A stretch of DNA of 14,910 nucleotides from Planctomycetes bacterium RBG_16_41_13 (lineage in GTDB: Bacteria; Planctomycetota; Brocadiia; Brocadiales; Brocadiaceae). Under the pieces are notes generated by a model. The model saw only the letters and a program-made list of their open reading frames with translations, was not told where the DNA came from and did not search any database. Made by a program: the position numbers and the translations under genes. Below are positions 1 through 11,151 of this stretch, one piece after another. Position 1 is the first letter of the stretch; each line of letters begins with the position of its first letter. The DNA is taken from the NCBI GenBank assembly GCA_001828295.1, contig MHYI01000219.1:753-15662 (forward strand), written 5' to 3'.

Positions 1-184
1 TTATACCCCGCTCGCGCTCTTCAGGAGCCTTGTCAATTGAATCAAACGGCCTATCCTTCGCCAACCCCTGCTTCGACAATACATGCGTTATTACAGACGT
101 CAGAGTTGTCTTACCATGATCCACATGCCCTATCGTACCTATGTTTAAATGCGGCTTAGTTCGCTGAAATACTTCTTTAGCCAT
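1..184 (-). CDS. tuf: Elongation factor Tu, N-terminal part (cut by window edge)
   Basis: This is the first 61 codons of EF-Tu, the GTPase that carries aminoacyl-tRNA to the ribosomal A site. The protein opens [20 protein letters not shown] and contains the P-loop GHVDHGKT at residues 19-26. The visible part ends in the switch I region (EERERGI), where the window stops. The ATG at 184 is preceded by a GGAGG ribosome-binding site 9 nt upstream, which supports this start. It lies 36 bp downstream of fusA, the standard last position of the str operon. A separate tuf 3' end occurs at the other edge of the window, so the genome appears to have two copies. Residues 29-45 ([17 protein letters not shown]) differ from the common TAAIT... 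form but fit normal family variation. The identification is certain. Which copy number or allele it is cannot be judged. Confidence 0.98.
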   Translation of the reverse strand, partial: MAKEVFQRTKPHLNIGTIGHVDHGKTTLTSVITHVLSKQGLAKDRPFDSIDKAPEERERGI

Positions 185-220
185 TAATTTAAACCTCCAA
201 TATTTTGATTTATGAATACG

Positions 221-2278
221 TTATGTAACATTGCCAACAGATTTTGCAGGCGCCGGCCTGTACTCCAAAGGCTCCATGGTAAAAGTGCCTCTTCCCTGAG
301 TAATAGAACGTAATGTCGTTGAATAGCCAAACATTTCAGCAAGGGGGACTTCACCTTTAATAATCCTTATATTTCCCTTGGTTATCATTTCCAAGATATT
401 TGCTCTGCGACTATGAACTTCTCCTATCACATCACCCATGTATTGTTCCGGAACAGTTATTTCAATTGACATTATTGGTTCCAGCAATATGGAATTCGCC
501 ATTTCAACACCTTTTCTAAAAGCAATACATGCTGCAGTGTAAAAAGCCAGATCAGAAGAATCTACTGGATGCGTAGAACCATCTATCAACGTTACTTTGA
601 TATCAATCAATGGAGGACCGCCGGCAACACCAGTTATCGCAGTATCACGAATACCTTTTTCTACAGATCTCACATATTGCCTTGGTATTTTACCACCAAC
701 TATTGCATCAACAAAAGTGACCGGTTCATCACCTTCTTTAAATGGCTCCACAGTTATCCATACATGACCATATTGTCCGTGTCCGCCAGTCTGTTGAACA
801 AATTTTCCTTCCACCTCAACTTTTTTCCTAATCGTCTCTCGATATGATACCTTTGGCGCACCAACATTTGCGTCCACATTATACTCGCTCAACATCCTGT
901 TTTTAATTACTTCCAAATGCAACTCTCCCATTCCAGAAATAATCATCTGACCGGTTTCCTTGTCCAAGTGCATCCTGAAGGTAGGATCTTCTTTCGCCAG
1001 CCTCGCTAGCACCATCCCCAGTTTTTCTTTTTCTTTGTCCGATTTCGGCTCTATCGCCATTGAAATCACCGTATCTGGAAATTCCATCTTTTCTAAAATT
1101 ATAGGATTGTCCAGGTCACAAAGCGTATCGCCGGTAACTGTATCTTTGAGACCAATCACGGCGCATATTTCACCGGCTATTATCTCGTTAACTTGCTCTC
1201 TGTTTGCCGCATGCATTTTATATATGCGACTAACCAGCTCTTTCTTGTCTTTTCCAGAATTTAACACCCTCGTTCCGGAAGTCAATTTTCCAGAATAAAC
1301 CCGTATAAAAGTCAAATCGCCATGTTTATCAGAAGCAATTTTAAAAGCCAACGCACAAAACGGTTCTTCCACGAACGGTTTTCTGGAAATTTCTTTATTA
1401 GTTTTTGGATCAATACCAACAATAGCCTCTTTATCCACTGGCGATGGCAAATAATCGCATACCGCATCAAGTAAAAGCTGCACGCCTTTTTTCTTAAATG
1501 CCGATCCACACAATACCGGAACAAACTTCAAATTTATTGTCCCTTCCCGAATAGCCCTCTTTATTTCCTCTGTTGTGATTTCTTTCCCTTCTAAGAACTT
1601 TTCTGTAAGCCAATCAGTGTACTCTGCCAATGTTTCAATCAGCTTTTCTCGTTCTTCTTCTGCCTTTTTTTGGTATTCAGCAGGAATTTCTTCGTCAGAG
1701 AAATTCATACCCATCTTATCTTCTTCGTCTGAATATATCCTGGCTTTCATACGAACTATATCAATTAATCCTCTAAAATCCGACTCATTGCCAATTGGTA
1801 TTTGTATGGGAACTGCCGCGAATCCCAACCTTTCGTTAATTTCGTCTACAACCTTATAGTAATCTGCACCAACTCGATCCATTTTGTTTACAAAACAAAT
1901 CCTTGGCACTTTATATCTATCCGCTTGCCGCCATACGGTCTCCGACTGTGCCTCTACCCCACCAACACCGCAAAAAACGCATACTGCGCCGTCTAAAACC
2001 CTAAGAGATCGTTCAACTTCCATAGTAAAGTCGACGTGACCCGGAGTATCAATCAGGTTAATCTGATAATCCTTCCAACTACATGTCGTGGCAGCGGCAG
2101 TAATAGTAATGCCTCGTTTTTGTTCTTCTTCCATCCAGTCCATGGTAGCGGTGCCTTCATGAACCTCACCCATCTTATGAGACTTTCCAGTATAATATAG
2201 TATACGTTCGGATGTAGTTGTTTTCCCCGCATCAATATGTGCAGCAATTCCAATATTTCTTAATTTTTCGAACTTCAT
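221..2278 (-). CDS. fusA: Elongation factor G
   Basis: EF-G is the translational GTPase that drives mRNA-tRNA translocation and, with RRF, ribosome recycling. The 685-residue length is normal. GTPase motifs are complete: P-loop AHIDAGKT at 13-20, switch I RGITI at 55-59, DTPGH at 77-81, NKMD at 131-134 and GSAFK at 258-262. The G' insertion lies at about 165-250. Domains II to V follow, with the domain III segment [10 protein letters not shown] at 449-458. The domain IV tip [14 protein letters not shown] has His570 where E. coli EF-G has His583. It sits between rpsG (21 bp upstream) and tuf, so it is the canonical str-operon EF-G and not a paralogue. The ATG at 2278 has only a distant GAGGG about 14 nt upstream, just after the rpsG stop. 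This suggests translation coupled to rpsG. The start fits the usual N-terminus ([16 protein letters not shown]). Confidence 0.99.
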   Translation of the reverse strand: MKFEKLRNIGIAAHIDAGKTTTSERILYYTGKSHKMGEVHEGTATMDWMEEEQKRGITITAAATTCSWKDYQINLIDTPGHVDFTMEVERSLRVLDGAVCVFCGVGGVEAQSETVWRQADRYKVPRICFVNKMDRVGADYYKVVDEINERLGFAAVPIQIPIGNESDFRGLIDIVRMKARIYSDEEDKMGMNFSDEEIPAEYQKKAEEEREKLIETLAEYTDWLTEKFLEGKEITTEEIKRAIREGTINLKFVPVLCGSAFKKKGVQLLLDAVCDYLPSPVDKEAIVGIDPKTNKEISRKPFVEEPFCALAFKIASDKHGDLTFIRVYSGKLTSGTRVLNSGKDKKELVSRIYKMHAANREQVNEIIAGEICAVIGLKDTVTGDTLCDLDNPIILEKMEFPDTVISMAIEPKSDKEKEKLGMVLARLAKEDPTFRMHLDKETGQMIISGMGELHLEVIKNRMLSEYNVDANVGAPKVSYRETIRKKVEVEGKFVQQTGGHGQYGHVWITVEPFKEGDEPVTFVDAIVGGKIPRQYVRSVEKGIRDTAITGVAGGPPLIDIKVTLIDGSTHPVDSSDLAFYTAACIAFRKGVEMANSILLEPIMSIEITVPEQYMGDVIGEVHSRRANILEMITKGNIRIIKGEVPLAEMFGYSTTLRSITQGRGTFTMEPLEYRPAPAKSVGNVT

Positions 2279-2299
2279 CTTTTTTTAATCTACCCTCAA

Positions 2300-2782
2300 T
2301 TAAAACTTTGACCATGCAAAATGTGCAAATGCCTTATTTGCCTCTGCCATTTTATGCGTGTTTTCTCTTTTTGTTATTGATATACCTTGTTTTTTATATG
2401 CATCCATCAACTCATCTGCCAAACGTTGAAACATAGGGCGTCCTTTTTTGCTTTTAGCAGCTTCTATTATCCACCGTATCGTCAAGGCTACCTGCCTTTG
2501 TCTTGGAACTTCAACAGGTACTTGATATGTGGCACCTCCCACACGCTTCGACCTAACCTCGACCAAAGGCTTCACATTATTTACTGCGGTTTCAAAAAGT
2601 TCAATAGGGGCTACATCAGATACTTTTTTTTCTATCACATCCATAGCACAATAGAATATCGTTTCTGCCGTACTCTTCTTTCCTTTTTTCATAAGGCAGT
2701 TAATAAATTTTGATATCAACTTACTCTTATATTTTACATCCGGTTGTAAAAATTTCTCAGTACTTCTATACGCAAGAGCCAT
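2300..2782 (-). CDS. rpsG: 30S ribosomal protein S7 (uS7)
   Basis: S7 is a primary assembly protein of the 30S head. It binds the 3' major domain of 16S rRNA and contacts the E-site tRNA. The protein is 160 residues, slightly longer than the usual 156. Family landmarks are PDVKYKSKLISKFINCLMKKGKKSTAE at about 14-40 (conserved basic N-terminal region), SKRVGGATYQVPVEV at 78-92 and RWIIEAAKSKKGRPMFQRLADEL at 103-125. The C-terminus ANKAFAHFAW is at 148-157. The N-terminus reads MALAYRSTEK rather than the common MPRR..., but the start has a GGAG motif about 11 nt upstream and lies 25 bp after rpsL. It belongs to the rpsL-rpsG-fusA-tuf string. In E. coli S7 represses its own operon by binding the rpsL-rpsG spacer. 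The 25-bp spacer here is much shorter than the E. coli one, so that mechanism is not evident. Confidence 0.98.
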   Translation of the reverse strand: MALAYRSTEKFLQPDVKYKSKLISKFINCLMKKGKKSTAETIFYCAMDVIEKKVSDVAPIELFETAVNNVKPLVEVRSKRVGGATYQVPVEVPRQRQVALTIRWIIEAAKSKKGRPMFQRLADELMDAYKKQGISITKRENTHKMAEANKAFAHFAWSKF

Positions 2783-2807
2783 ATATTAAATTCTCCAAAA
2801 TTAAGAC

Positions 2808-3179
2808 CTATTTAGGGGTTTTAGCGCCATATTTAGACCTGGATCGTTTCCGGCCGTTTACACCTGCACAATCCAATGTCCCACGGACTATGTGATATTT
2901 AATACCCGGCAGGTCTCTTACCCTCCCCCCCCTCACCAATACGATTGAATGTTCTTGTAAATTATGACCTTCGCCAGGAATGTAAGCACTTATTTCCCTG
3001 CCATTTGACAGCCTCACCCTCGCAGCTTTTCTCAAAGCTGAATTTGGTTTCTTCGGAGTTCTCGTCATTACTTGAAGGCAGACACCCTTTTTTTGAGAAC
3101 ATTTTTCTAAATCGGGGCTTTTACTTTTATTTTTTGTTTTCTTTCGACCTTTTCTTATTAATTGATTTATTGTAGGCAT
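2808..3179 (-). CDS. rpsL: 30S ribosomal protein S12 (uS12)
   Basis: S12 lines the decoding centre of the 30S subunit and affects fidelity and streptomycin response. At 123 residues it is full length, with the start [12 protein letters not shown] and the decoding loop [11 protein letters not shown] at 41-51. Lys43 and Lys44 are both present. The second loop reads GGRVRDLPG at 84-92, so position 88 is Arg (codon AGA at 2918-2916) where most bacteria have Lys. Asp89, the residue methylthiolated by RimO in E. coli, is kept. [10 protein letters not shown] is at 69-78 and the basic C-terminus [10 protein letters not shown] ends the protein. It begins 14 bp after rpoC, with a G-rich GGGGGAG ribosome-binding stretch in that short gap. 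This directly joins the rpoBC cluster to the str genes. Identity is certain. The Arg88 consequence is an inference (see findings). Confidence 0.99.
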   Translation of the reverse strand: MPTINQLIRKGRKKTKNKSKSPDLEKCSQKKGVCLQVMTRTPKKPNSALRKAARVRLSNGREISAYIPGEGHNLQEHSIVLVRGGRVRDLPGIKYHIVRGTLDCAGVNGRKRSRSKYGAKTPK

Positions 3180-3193
3180 ATCTCCCCCGCTCT

Positions 3194-6100
3194 TTATAAT
3201 GTTGGTTCTAATAACTCTTCTTTTTGCTTGCTTGTTTCCTTGATTGCAACCTCACTTGTAGAAATTGCACAAAGTGTATTGTACGACTTATATCCGGTAC
3301 CCGCGGGCACCAAATGACCAAGAATTACATTTTCCTTTAATCCTACCAGATTATCAACTTTTCCTTCAAGCGCAGCTCTAGTCAATACTTTTGTTGTCTC
3401 CTGAAAAGAAGCTGCAGAAATAAAACTATCCGCTTGCAGAGATGCTCTCGTAATACCCAACAATAAAGGTTTTGCAGTTGATGGTTTTCCGCCCATATCT
3501 TTTATTTTCTTATTTTCTTCTCTGAATTTAAACTTATCCATGACTTGTCCCGGAAGAAGATTAGTATCCCCCGCATCCTCTATTTTTACTTTCCTAAGCA
3601 TTTGACCAATTATTATTTCAATATGTTTATCATCTATCGGTACGTTTTGAGACCGATAAACATTTTGAACTTCTTTTAACATGTAAGTCTGCAATTCTTC
3701 CTCGCCACATATTCTTAAAATATCCTGCAAAACCAACGGGCCTTCCACAAGTGGGTCTCCAGCCTTAACATGATCACCCCTATGTACCTTTAAATGCTTG
3801 CCCCTTGGAACAAGGTGTTCACTCTCCATACCACCTTCTCCCCTGACAATAATAGTTCGCTTACCGCGCCTTTTTTCCCCCAACTCCACTACCCCTTCTA
3901 TTTCACTCATCACTGCAGGGTCTTTTGGCTTTCGTGCCTCGCAAATTTCAGCGACTCGCGGTAACCCTCCTGTTATATCTTCCGTCCTGGAAATCTCTCT
4001 CGGTGTTTTTGCAAGCAACGTACCCGGAGTTACCTTCTCTCCCTCCTCAACTTCCAGATGAGCCTTTTCAGGTATTGGATACAACCCTGAAATCTTACCC
4101 TTCTCATCCTCTATAATTATTTGTGGGTGCAAATCACCCTTATGTTCCATAATTACTTTGCGTTTAAATCCGGTAGATGCATCAGACTCTTCTCTGACAG
4201 TTTTGCCTATTTCAATATCTTCATAACGAACAGAACCTGACATTTCCGCTAATATAGGAACCATGTGAGGGTCCCAGCGGGTCAGTGTTTGACGAACAGC
4301 AACACTATCGCCTTCTTTAACTAAAACTTCCGCACCAAGCACCACCGAATGTTTTTCGATTTGTCTTTCTTTTGCATCTATAATTAATATTTCGCCTTTT
4401 GAGTTAATAGCGACATTTTTTTCCTGTGGATTTTTAACAACATTCAAATTATTGTACTTAATTTTGCCAGAGCGTTTTGCTTTTATCTCAGAAGCTTCTA
4501 CCGAGCGGGTAGCGGTACCACCGATATGGAAGGTTTTCATTGTTAGCTGGGTACCAGGCTCACCTATTGACTGAGCTGCAATTATCCCCACGGCCATACC
4601 TTCCTCAACGAGTCCTCCCCTTGACAGATCCATTCCATAACATTTCGAACAAAGCCCCAGAGACATTTCACACGTAAATGGAGATCTTACCCTTATTTTT
4701 TCGTATCCCAAAGCTTCTATCTTTTTGGCTTTTTCTTCTGTAATTAAATCGTTTTCTCTGATAATTACTTCGTCTTTAACTAAATCTACAATATTGTTTC
4801 TTGCAACCCTTCCAGTTATAGTCTTACTTAGAGAAACCTCCACTTTTTCCCCCCTGTAAACTATACTTTTTGTGATGCCGTTCTTGGTACCACAATCTAA
4901 AGAAGTAATCACTACATTCTGAGCAACATCCGCCAGTTTCCTTGTTAAGTATCCAGAATCCGCAGTTTTTAGCGCTGTATCCGCTAACCCTTTTCTGGCG
5001 CCGTGAGTAGAGCTAAAATACTCCAACACTCCTAAGCCCTCTCTAAAATTTGCCTTAATAGGGGTCTCTATGATTTTTCCCGAGGGCTTCGCCATTAAAC
5101 CACGCATTCCAGCAAGCTGTCTCAACTGCTGTGAACTTCCTCTTGCCCCTGAAGCAGACATCAGATAGACAGGGTTCAAATAAGGTTTACCTCCTCTTGT
5201 ATCATTTTTAAGAGCACCCATCATTTCTTCGGCTATTTTTTCGCCAGCGTATGTCCATGCATCTATGATTTGATTGTAGCGCTCTCCTTCCGTAATAACA
5301 CCTTTTCTGTATAACTTCTGTATCTTTTCTATTTCCAACTGCGTTTTATCAATTATTTCACCTTTTTTCTCAGGCATTTTAACATCACTTATTGAAAATG
5401 ATAGGCCAGCCTTCGTGCATTCTTTAAATCCAATCTCTTTTACATCATCCAATAAAGTAATGGTCTTCTCTCTTCCGAGCATTTTATAACAATCCTGAAT
5501 TATCCTGCTTATTCCCTTTTGATCTAAAGGATAATTGTAAAAAGGAATTCCTTCAGGTAATACACTATTAAATACAACACGCCCAGCAGTCGTTTCGCAC
5601 AACCCGCAAACTGGTTCTTCTTTTCCCAAGCGATCGTTAACAACAGTGACCTGTTTTAGTTTTATCTCAATCTTGTCGTGTAGGTGTAATTTATTTACAG
5701 ACAGGGCATATATTACCTCTTCATTACCACTAAATCTTTTTAGTTTTTCCACCGCCTCATTCTGTATGCTGGCAGTTAAATAATAACATCCTAATACAAT
5801 ATCCTGTGATGGCACAATAATTGGCTCTCCTGAAGCTGGAGAAAAGATGTTATTTGTGGACAACATAAGAGTAATTGCTTCCGTCTGCGCTTCAATGGAC
5901 AACGGCAAATGAACCGCCATTTGGTCACCATCGAAATCAGCATTAAAACCCCGACAAACCAGCGGATGAAGCTTTATTGCATTACCTTCCACAAGTATAG
6001 GCTCAAACGCTTGTATACCCATTCTATGAAGTGTGGGAGCTCTATTAAGCAAGACCGGTCTCCGTTTCACCACTTCTTCGAGAATATCCCAAACTTCTTT

Positions 6101-7303
6101 GTCCTTCCTACTCAGCATCTTTTTTGCACTTTTAATTGTATCCGCATATCCAAACTCTCTTAATCTTCTTATTATGAATGGTTGAAATAATTCTAACGCT
6201 ATTTTCTTTGGCAACCCACACTGATGCAATTTCAGATCAGGTCCCACAACAATCACAGAACGTGCAGAATAATCCACCCGTTTACCAAGTAAATTTTCTC
6301 TAAATCGGCCTTGTTTCCCCTTTATCATATCAGTAAGTGACTTCAATGGCCTATTGTTGCTTCCAAGAACGGGACGCTTCCCCCTCGTATTATCAAATAA
6401 AGCATCAACCGCCTGTTGAAGCATTCTTTTTTCATTTCTAATAATAACTTCGGGGGCATTAAGATCTATCAGCTTCTTAAGTCGATTATTTCTGTTAATA
6501 ATTCTTCTATATAAATCATTCAGATCTGATGAAGCGAAATTTCCGCTTTCCAACAACACCAATGGTCTCAAGTCTGGCGGAATAACAGGAATCGCACTCA
6601 AAACCATCCATTCGGGTTTATTATCCGAATCCCGAAAAGCTTCTACAATTTCTAACCTCTTTATTATTTCTTTAGCACGTTGTTTTGAACGGGTGCGGCC
6701 AAGTTCCTCACGCAGTTCATTAGACAACACAACTAAATCAATTTTTTGCAATAACATGCGTATTGCCTCAGCACCCATTGCCGCCACAAAAGACTCTTCG
6801 CCAAATTTCTCTTTAGTTGTTTTATATTCTTCTTCGCTAAGCACCTGATATTCTTTGAGTGTCGTACTGCCTGGGTCTATAACCACATAACCCTGAAAAT
6901 AAACGATTCTTTCCAGCGACGTAGTTTTCATTCCCAAAAGAGTACCTAAACGTGAGGGCATTGCTTTAAAAAACCAAATATGAACGATAGGTGCTGCTAA
7001 ATTTATATGGCCCATCCTCCTTCTTCTCACACGCGAATGGGTTAATTTCACACCACATCTATCACAAACAATTCCCTTATGTTTAATGCCCTTATATTTA
7101 CCGCAAAAACACTCCCAATTACGTTCCGGGCCAAAAATACGCTCGCAAAATAAACCATCTTTCTCTGCCCTATATGTACGGTAGTTTATAGTTTCAGGCT
7201 TCTTAACTTCGCCATAAGACCAACCGCGGATATCTTCCGGCGAAGCCAGCGATATTTTAACCGAACTATACTCATTTATTCTTTCGTAAATTATTTCTGT
7301 CAT
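3194..7303 (-). CDS. rpoC: DNA-directed RNA polymerase subunit beta'
   Basis: This is the largest subunit of RNA polymerase. It holds the catalytic magnesium and the DNA clamp. It has 1369 residues (E. coli 1407). The N-terminal zinc site is Cys65, Cys67, Cys80 and Cys83. The metal-binding signature NADFDGD is at 454-460. The bridge helix region ([26 protein letters not shown]) is at about 765-790. The second zinc site is Cys804, Cys878, Cys885 and Cys888. The trigger loop carries [18 protein letters not shown] at 914-931, with Met922 and His926 at the nucleotide-contacting positions. A non-zinc CxxC (566 and 569) next to TTAGRVVF is unusual. The gene follows rpoB after a 155-bp spacer and precedes rpsL by 14 bp. 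Its ribosome-binding site is poor (TTTGAGA about 9 nt upstream). The start is supported by the conserved early region [19 protein letters not shown] at 15-33. Confidence 0.99.
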   Translation of the reverse strand: MTEIIYERINEYSSVKISLASPEDIRGWSYGEVKKPETINYRTYRAEKDGLFCERIFGPERNWECFCGKYKGIKHKGIVCDRCGVKLTHSRVRRRRMGHINLAAPIVHIWFFKAMPSRLGTLLGMKTTSLERIVYFQGYVVIDPGSTTLKEYQVLSEEEYKTTKEKFGEESFVAAMGAEAIRMLLQKIDLVVLSNELREELGRTRSKQRAKEIIKRLEIVEAFRDSDNKPEWMVLSAIPVIPPDLRPLVLLESGNFASSDLNDLYRRIINRNNRLKKLIDLNAPEVIIRNEKRMLQQAVDALFDNTRGKRPVLGSNNRPLKSLTDMIKGKQGRFRENLLGKRVDYSARSVIVVGPDLKLHQCGLPKKIALELFQPFIIRRLREFGYADTIKSAKKMLSRKDKEVWDILEEVVKRRPVLLNRAPTLHRMGIQAFEPILVEGNAIKLHPLVCRGFNADFDGDQMAVHLPLSIEAQTEAITLMLSTNNIFSPASGEPIIVPSQDIVLGCYYLTASIQNEAVEKLKRFSGNEEVIYALSVNKLHLHDKIEIKLKQVTVVNDRLGKEEPVCGLCETTAGRVVFNSVLPEGIPFYNYPLDQKGISRIIQDCYKMLGREKTITLLDDVKEIGFKECTKAGLSFSISDVKMPEKKGEIIDKTQLEIEKIQKLYRKGVITEGERYNQIIDAWTYAGEKIAEEMMGALKNDTRGGKPYLNPVYLMSASGARGSSQQLRQLAGMRGLMAKPSGKIIETPIKANFREGLGVLEYFSSTHGARKGLADTALKTADSGYLTRKLADVAQNVVITSLDCGTKNGITKSIVYRGEKVEVSLSKTITGRVARNNIVDLVKDEVIIRENDLITEEKAKKIEALGYEKIRVRSPFTCEMSLGLCSKCYGMDLSRGGLVEEGMAVGIIAAQSIGEPGTQLTMKTFHIGGTATRSVEASEIKAKRSGKIKYNNLNVVKNPQEKNVAINSKGEILIIDAKERQIEKHSVVLGAEVLVKEGDSVAVRQTLTRWDPHMVPILAEMSGSVRYEDIEIGKTVREESDASTGFKRKVIMEHKGDLHPQIIIEDEKGKISGLYPIPEKAHLEVEEGEKVTPGTLLAKTPREISRTEDITGGLPRVAEICEARKPKDPAVMSEIEGVVELGEKRRGKRTIIVRGEGGMESEHLVPRGKHLKVHRGDHVKAGDPLVEGPLVLQDILRICGEEELQTYMLKEVQNVYRSQNVPIDDKHIEIIIGQMLRKVKIEDAGDTNLLPGQVMDKFKFREENKKIKDMGGKPSTAKPLLLGITRASLQADSFISAASFQETTKVLTRAALEGKVDNLVGLKENVILGHLVPAGTGYKSYNTLCAISTSEVAIKETSKQKEELLEPTL

Positions 7304-7380
7304 ATGATAATCTCAAAGAGTCCGCACAAATCTAAATATTAAGTGCAGTACTTCAATCTCTTTTTTATAAAATTTTTAAT

Positions 7381-7406
7381 GTAATATCTCAATACTTTAA
7401 TATTAC
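7381..7406. repeat. Inverted repeat in the rpoB-rpoC spacer
   Basis: GTAATAT at 7381-7387 and ATATTAC at 7400-7406 are exact reverse complements around a 12-base loop. The stem has one G-C and six A-T pairs, so an RNA hairpin would be weak, and no clear T-tract follows on the minus strand. It might serve as a binding site instead. Confidence 0.35.
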
Positions 7407-7429
7407 TTATATAAACCCACAGCTTTCAA
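7400..7429 (-). promoter_or_regulatory. Possible internal promoter for rpoC
   Basis: On the minus strand TTGAAA (7429-7424) matches five of six -35 consensus bases. After an 18-bp spacer TAATAT (7405-7400) matches four of six -10 bases. The start point would lie about 85-90 bp upstream of the rpoC ATG. The region is so AT-rich that chance matches are expected. Confidence 0.2.
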
Positions 7430-7432
7430 ACT

Positions 7433-7448
7433 AATATTCAAATATTCA
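7433..7448. repeat. Tandem 8-bp repeat after rpoB
   Basis: AATATTCA occurs twice in a row (7433-7440 and 7441-7448), about 10 bp past the rpoB stop. It is AT-rich and may be simple replication slippage. Confidence 0.4.
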
Positions 7449-7458
7449 TCACAAAACA

Positions 7459-10400
7459 CTATATTTTTAAAACATCCATCTTTTTCTTTTCTAATTTTAA
7501 ATTTAATCCTAACCCCGCTATTTCATTTGAAAGCACCTCAAAGGATGCTGGGGTGCCAGCCTCCAATGTGTTTTCACCCTTAACCATTGATTCGTAAATC
7601 TTCGTCCTTCCTTCCACATCGTCACTTTTCACAGTAAGCAACTCTTGCAAATTATGTGCAGCACCATAAGCCTCCAACGCCCATACTTCCATTTCACCAA
7701 ATCTCTGCCCGCCAAACCTAGCCTTTCCTCCCAGAGGTTGTTGAGTGATCAGCGAATATGGACCTGTCGCTCTTGCATGTACTTTTTCATCAACCAGATG
7801 GTGAAGCTTTAACATATACATATAACCCACAGCAACTTTTTGCCCAAAAGGTTCTCCCGTACGTCCATCATATAACACTGCCTTTCCATCTTCAGGCAAC
7901 CTTGCTTCTTTCAGTGCCTCCCGTATCTCTTCCTCTAAAGCACCTTCAAAAATAGGAGTAACTGCCCTAAAACCTAACTTTTTAGCTGCCCATCCTAGGT
8001 GAGTTTCCAGAATTTGCCCGACATTCATCCTAGACGGCACGCCCAATGGGTTCAGTAGCATCTCTACCCTGGTTCCATCTGCCAAAAAAGGCAGATCTTC
8101 TTCAGGAAGTATCTTGGAAATAACTCCTTTGTTACCATGCCTACCGGCCATTTTATCACCAACTGAAAGTTTTCTCTTCGTTGCAATGGAGACCTTCGCT
8201 AGTTCCAAAACCCCTGTCGGCAATTCATCACCGCGCTTCAACTGGTTTATTTTTCCATCTCTCTCTTCTTTTAATTCCTCGATTTTTCTTTTGTATTCCT
8301 GTGAAATTTCTAGTGCCAGTTCCTTTTTCTTTTTACTACTAAATGCAATATTTTCAATATTAAAATGATCTTCCATTGCAAGTATCGTTTTTTCAGACAT
8401 AGCCCGCTCTGTTTTGTAAACCTGACCGGTTTGAATATCTACAAGCGTTTCTTCAATCTCTGCATTTATAGCTTTTATCATCTTTGCAAATTCTTTAGCA
8501 ATAGCCTCATTATACTTCGACTCTATTTCACTTACCTCACCCAATATTTTCTGTCTTTTTTCTTCTGAAATATACGACTTTCTTGAAAATACTTGCGTAT
8601 TTATAATAATACCTTCCATACCGGATGGGACTTCCAGCGATTCATTTTTAACATCTTCACCAGCACGTCCAAATATTGCATGTAACAGTTTTTCTTCGGG
8701 CGAAAGTTCACTCCTGCTTTTGGGCGCTATCTTCCCTACCAAGATATCTCCGGGTTTCACCTTTGTTCCAACCCGAATTATCCCATTTTCATCCAAATTT
8801 CTTAGTGCTTTCTCTGAAACATTCGGAATATCGCGGGTAAATTCTTCCCTACCCAGCTTTGTTTCACGTATTTCTACTTCAAACTCATCTCTGTGTATAG
8901 AGGTAAATCTATCATCTTTTAACAAGGCTTCACTTATCACCATAGCATCTTCAAAATTGTATCCATCCCATGTCATAAACGCTACTAATACATTTTTACC
9001 TAAACTAAGTTCACCATTATGAGTAGCCGCTCCGTCAGCGATGACCTCTCCTTTTTTGACTTTTTGCCCTTCAGTGACTATAGGTTTCTGATTTAGGCAA
9101 GTACCTTCGTTTAGCCCAACAAACTTTCTTAGTTTATAAATTTCATTGTTATCAATTACGATTTCATTTGATGATACCTTTGTAACAGTTCCGTTCTTTT
9201 CCGATTGAACAGTCATGCTTGAGTTTTTGGCAACAACCCGTTCCATGCCCGTTGCGATAATAGGAGGTTCTGTCTTCAGCAGAGGAACAGCTTGCCTCTG
9301 CATATTCGACCCCATTAGAGCTCTATTCGCATCACTATGTTCCAAAAATGGTATTAAACTTGCAGAAACACCTACCATTTGTTTAGGAGAAACATCCATA
9401 TAATTTACATCTTTGAAGGCCGTGTGCTTAAAGTCGCCATCGTGTCTGCATAGCACGTCCGTCTTGCCCAACGTATCTTTAGTACTGATTAAAACATCAG
9501 CCGGTGCTATCAAACGACCCTCTTCCTCGTCTGCCCGTAAATATATTATATTTTTAGAAGGTTTTCCTTTTTCAATTAAACGATATGGTGTAATCAAAAA
9601 ACCGTACTCATCGATTGTTGCGTATATACTTAAAGAAGCTATCAAACCAATGTTTGTACCTTCTGGCGTTTCTATCGGACACACCCTTCCATAGTGAGAA
9701 ACGTGCACATCTCTCACCTCAAACCCAGCCCTCTTCCTATTCAAGCCGCCAGGTCCCAACGCACTTAACCTTCTTTCATGAGTCAACTGTGCCAGAGGAT
9801 TTGTTTGGTCTAAAACCTGCGAAAGCTCGCTTCGGCTGAAAAAATAATCGATCGCCGAAAATATGGTTTTAGAATTTACCAAAGAACGCGGTGTTAATTG
9901 TTCTGTTTCTTTTACACTTAACCTTTCCTGTATGGTTCTTCTTAGTTTCAAAAACCCCTTTCTCAACTCTTCACCAACCAGCTCGTCAATTGTCCGAAGT
10001 CTCCTGTTGCCTAAATTATCTATATCGTCAATTGATGCCCCAGGGGTACCTTTCCGCAACTTCATCAAATACCTAATAGCTTCTACAAAATCCTCTTTTT
10101 GCAAAGTCATTTTAGATGAATCGATATCATGACCCATTTTCCTATTTAACCTAAATCTGCCTACAGGCCCCAACCTATATCTTTTTTCATCAAAAAATTT
10201 ATCATAAAATAACTGCCTTGCCTTTTCCACTTGCTGTGGGTTGCCAGGTCTGAATCTTGCGTAAATTTTCAACAATGCATCTTCATGGGACTTTGTAAAG
10301 TCTGACTCCAGAGAATTTAATATTAAGTTGTCTTCTACTTTCTTTATCACATCTACTTTCTTTATTTCCAGGTCTGTAATTGCTTTAACTGTTGAATCAG

Positions 10401-11151
10401 AAAACTGACGCCCCGCGTCCAGCAAAATTTCCCCAGTTTCAGGATTAACAACTTGCTCTGCAGTAAACCTACCCCTCAACTTTGCAGCCACATCATAATC
10501 AGCTATTTTCACCGTTTCTACTTCATGAAACAACCGAATAATATCCTCATCATTTGCGTATTCTGCGGATAACGCCCTGAGAAAACAAGTAGCAGGTAAT
10601 TTTCCACTCTGATCAATCCTGACAGTAAGTACATCCTTTTTCCCTACCTCCAACTCAATCCAACTTCCTCGTTCTGGAATTATTCGGCAAGAATGTAATC
10701 TTTTTTCTGCGTAAAATTCTTCTATAAAATCTACACCTGGCGAACGATGCAATTGTGCAACAATCACCCGCTCTGTACCATTAATAATAAATTCTCCGCC
10801 ACCGATAACAACAGGAATCTCACCCAAATAAACTTCTTCTTCTATCGGTTCATCTTTATCCAAACGCAACCAAACGCGAAAAGGCCGCCCGTATGTTAAT
10901 CGCAACTGGCGACATTCGTCTTGTGAATAGCGAGGTTTTCCCAACTCATATTTAACATAATTTAATGTTATGTTGCCATCGTAGTTGCTAACAGGAAATA
11001 TCTCTCTCAATATAGCCTCAATACCAACATTTTTCCTTTTAGATGCTGGAATATCCAACTGCAAAAAGTCCATATATGCTTTCGTTTGAATCTGTGTAAG
11101 ACTTTGAAGTTCTATTACTTCGTCTACTTTACTGTAGTTTCGTATTTCCAT
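7459..11151 (-). CDS. rpoB: DNA-directed RNA polymerase subunit beta
   Basis: The beta subunit forms half of the RNA polymerase active cleft and the rifampicin pocket. It has 1230 residues (E. coli 1342, which carries lineage-specific insertions). The N-terminus ([27 protein letters not shown]) matches the family start. The rifampicin region spans about 439-465 and is followed by [19 protein letters not shown] and [16 protein letters not shown] (488-503). Other core motifs are [19 protein letters not shown] at 606-624, [15 protein letters not shown] at 727-741 and [12 protein letters not shown] at 998-1009. The C-terminal clamp-anchoring part includes [32 protein letters not shown] charged, probably coiled-coil stretch lies at about 862-970. 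It starts 37 bp after rplL. No Shine-Dalgarno sequence is visible before the ATG, so translation may depend on coupling to the heavily translated rplL. Confidence 0.99.
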   Translation of the reverse strand: MEIRNYSKVDEVIELQSLTQIQTKAYMDFLQLDIPASKRKNVGIEAILREIFPVSNYDGNITLNYVKYELGKPRYSQDECRQLRLTYGRPFRVWLRLDKDEPIEEEVYLGEIPVVIGGGEFIINGTERVIVAQLHRSPGVDFIEEFYAEKRLHSCRIIPERGSWIELEVGKKDVLTVRIDQSGKLPATCFLRALSAEYANDEDIIRLFHEVETVKIADYDVAAKLRGRFTAEQVVNPETGEILLDAGRQFSDSTVKAITDLEIKKVDVIKKVEDNLILNSLESDFTKSHEDALLKIYARFRPGNPQQVEKARQLFYDKFFDEKRYRLGPVGRFRLNRKMGHDIDSSKMTLQKEDFVEAIRYLMKLRKGTPGASIDDIDNLGNRRLRTIDELVGEELRKGFLKLRRTIQERLSVKETEQLTPRSLVNSKTIFSAIDYFFSRSELSQVLDQTNPLAQLTHERRLSALGPGGLNRKRAGFEVRDVHVSHYGRVCPIETPEGTNIGLIASLSIYATIDEYGFLITPYRLIEKGKPSKNIIYLRADEEEGRLIAPADVLISTKDTLGKTDVLCRHDGDFKHTAFKDVNYMDVSPKQMVGVSASLIPFLEHSDANRALMGSNMQRQAVPLLKTEPPIIATGMERVVAKNSSMTVQSEKNGTVTKVSSNEIVIDNNEIYKLRKFVGLNEGTCLNQKPIVTEGQKVKKGEVIADGAATHNGELSLGKNVLVAFMTWDGYNFEDAMVISEALLKDDRFTSIHRDEFEVEIRETKLGREEFTRDIPNVSEKALRNLDENGIIRVGTKVKPGDILVGKIAPKSRSELSPEEKLLHAIFGRAGEDVKNESLEVPSGMEGIIINTQVFSRKSYISEEKRQKILGEVSEIESKYNEAIAKEFAKMIKAINAEIEETLVDIQTGQVYKTERAMSEKTILAMEDHFNIENIAFSSKKKKELALEISQEYKRKIEELKEERDGKINQLKRGDELPTGVLELAKVSIATKRKLSVGDKMAGRHGNKGVISKILPEEDLPFLADGTRVEMLLNPLGVPSRMNVGQILETHLGWAAKKLGFRAVTPIFEGALEEEIREALKEARLPEDGKAVLYDGRTGEPFGQKVAVGYMYMLKLHHLVDEKVHARATGPYSLITQQPLGGKARFGGQRFGEMEVWALEAYGAAHNLQELLTVKSDDVEGRTKIYESMVKGENTLEAGTPASFEVLSNEIAGLGLNLKLEKKKMDVLKI

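Larger units (their letters stand above)
7304..7458. other. rpoB-rpoC intergenic region
   Basis: This 155-bp, very AT-rich spacer lies between two genes that are usually almost contiguous. It contains no reading frame of note. It holds a tandem 8-bp repeat, a 7-bp inverted repeat, and a possible weak promoter toward rpoC, listed separately. The spacer is long enough for rpoC to have its own leader. Confidence 0.6.

Noticed and set aside
960..1298. Plus-strand open frame of 112 codons inside fusA
   Set aside because: It is opposite a fully conserved EF-G coding region, has low-complexity Ser/Leu-rich content and matches no family. The same applies to the other plus-strand frames inside rpoC, rpoB, rplL, rplA and rplK.
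2920..2932. C-rich run in rpsL as a possible sequencing error or frameshift
   Set aside because: The frame is intact and encodes the expected S12 residues (VRGGRV) on both sides, so no indel is needed.
7381..7406. Rho-independent terminator between rpoB and rpoC
   Set aside because: The inverted repeat is almost all A-T, has a 12-base loop, and no T-tract follows in the direction of transcription. Termination here would also cut off rpoC.
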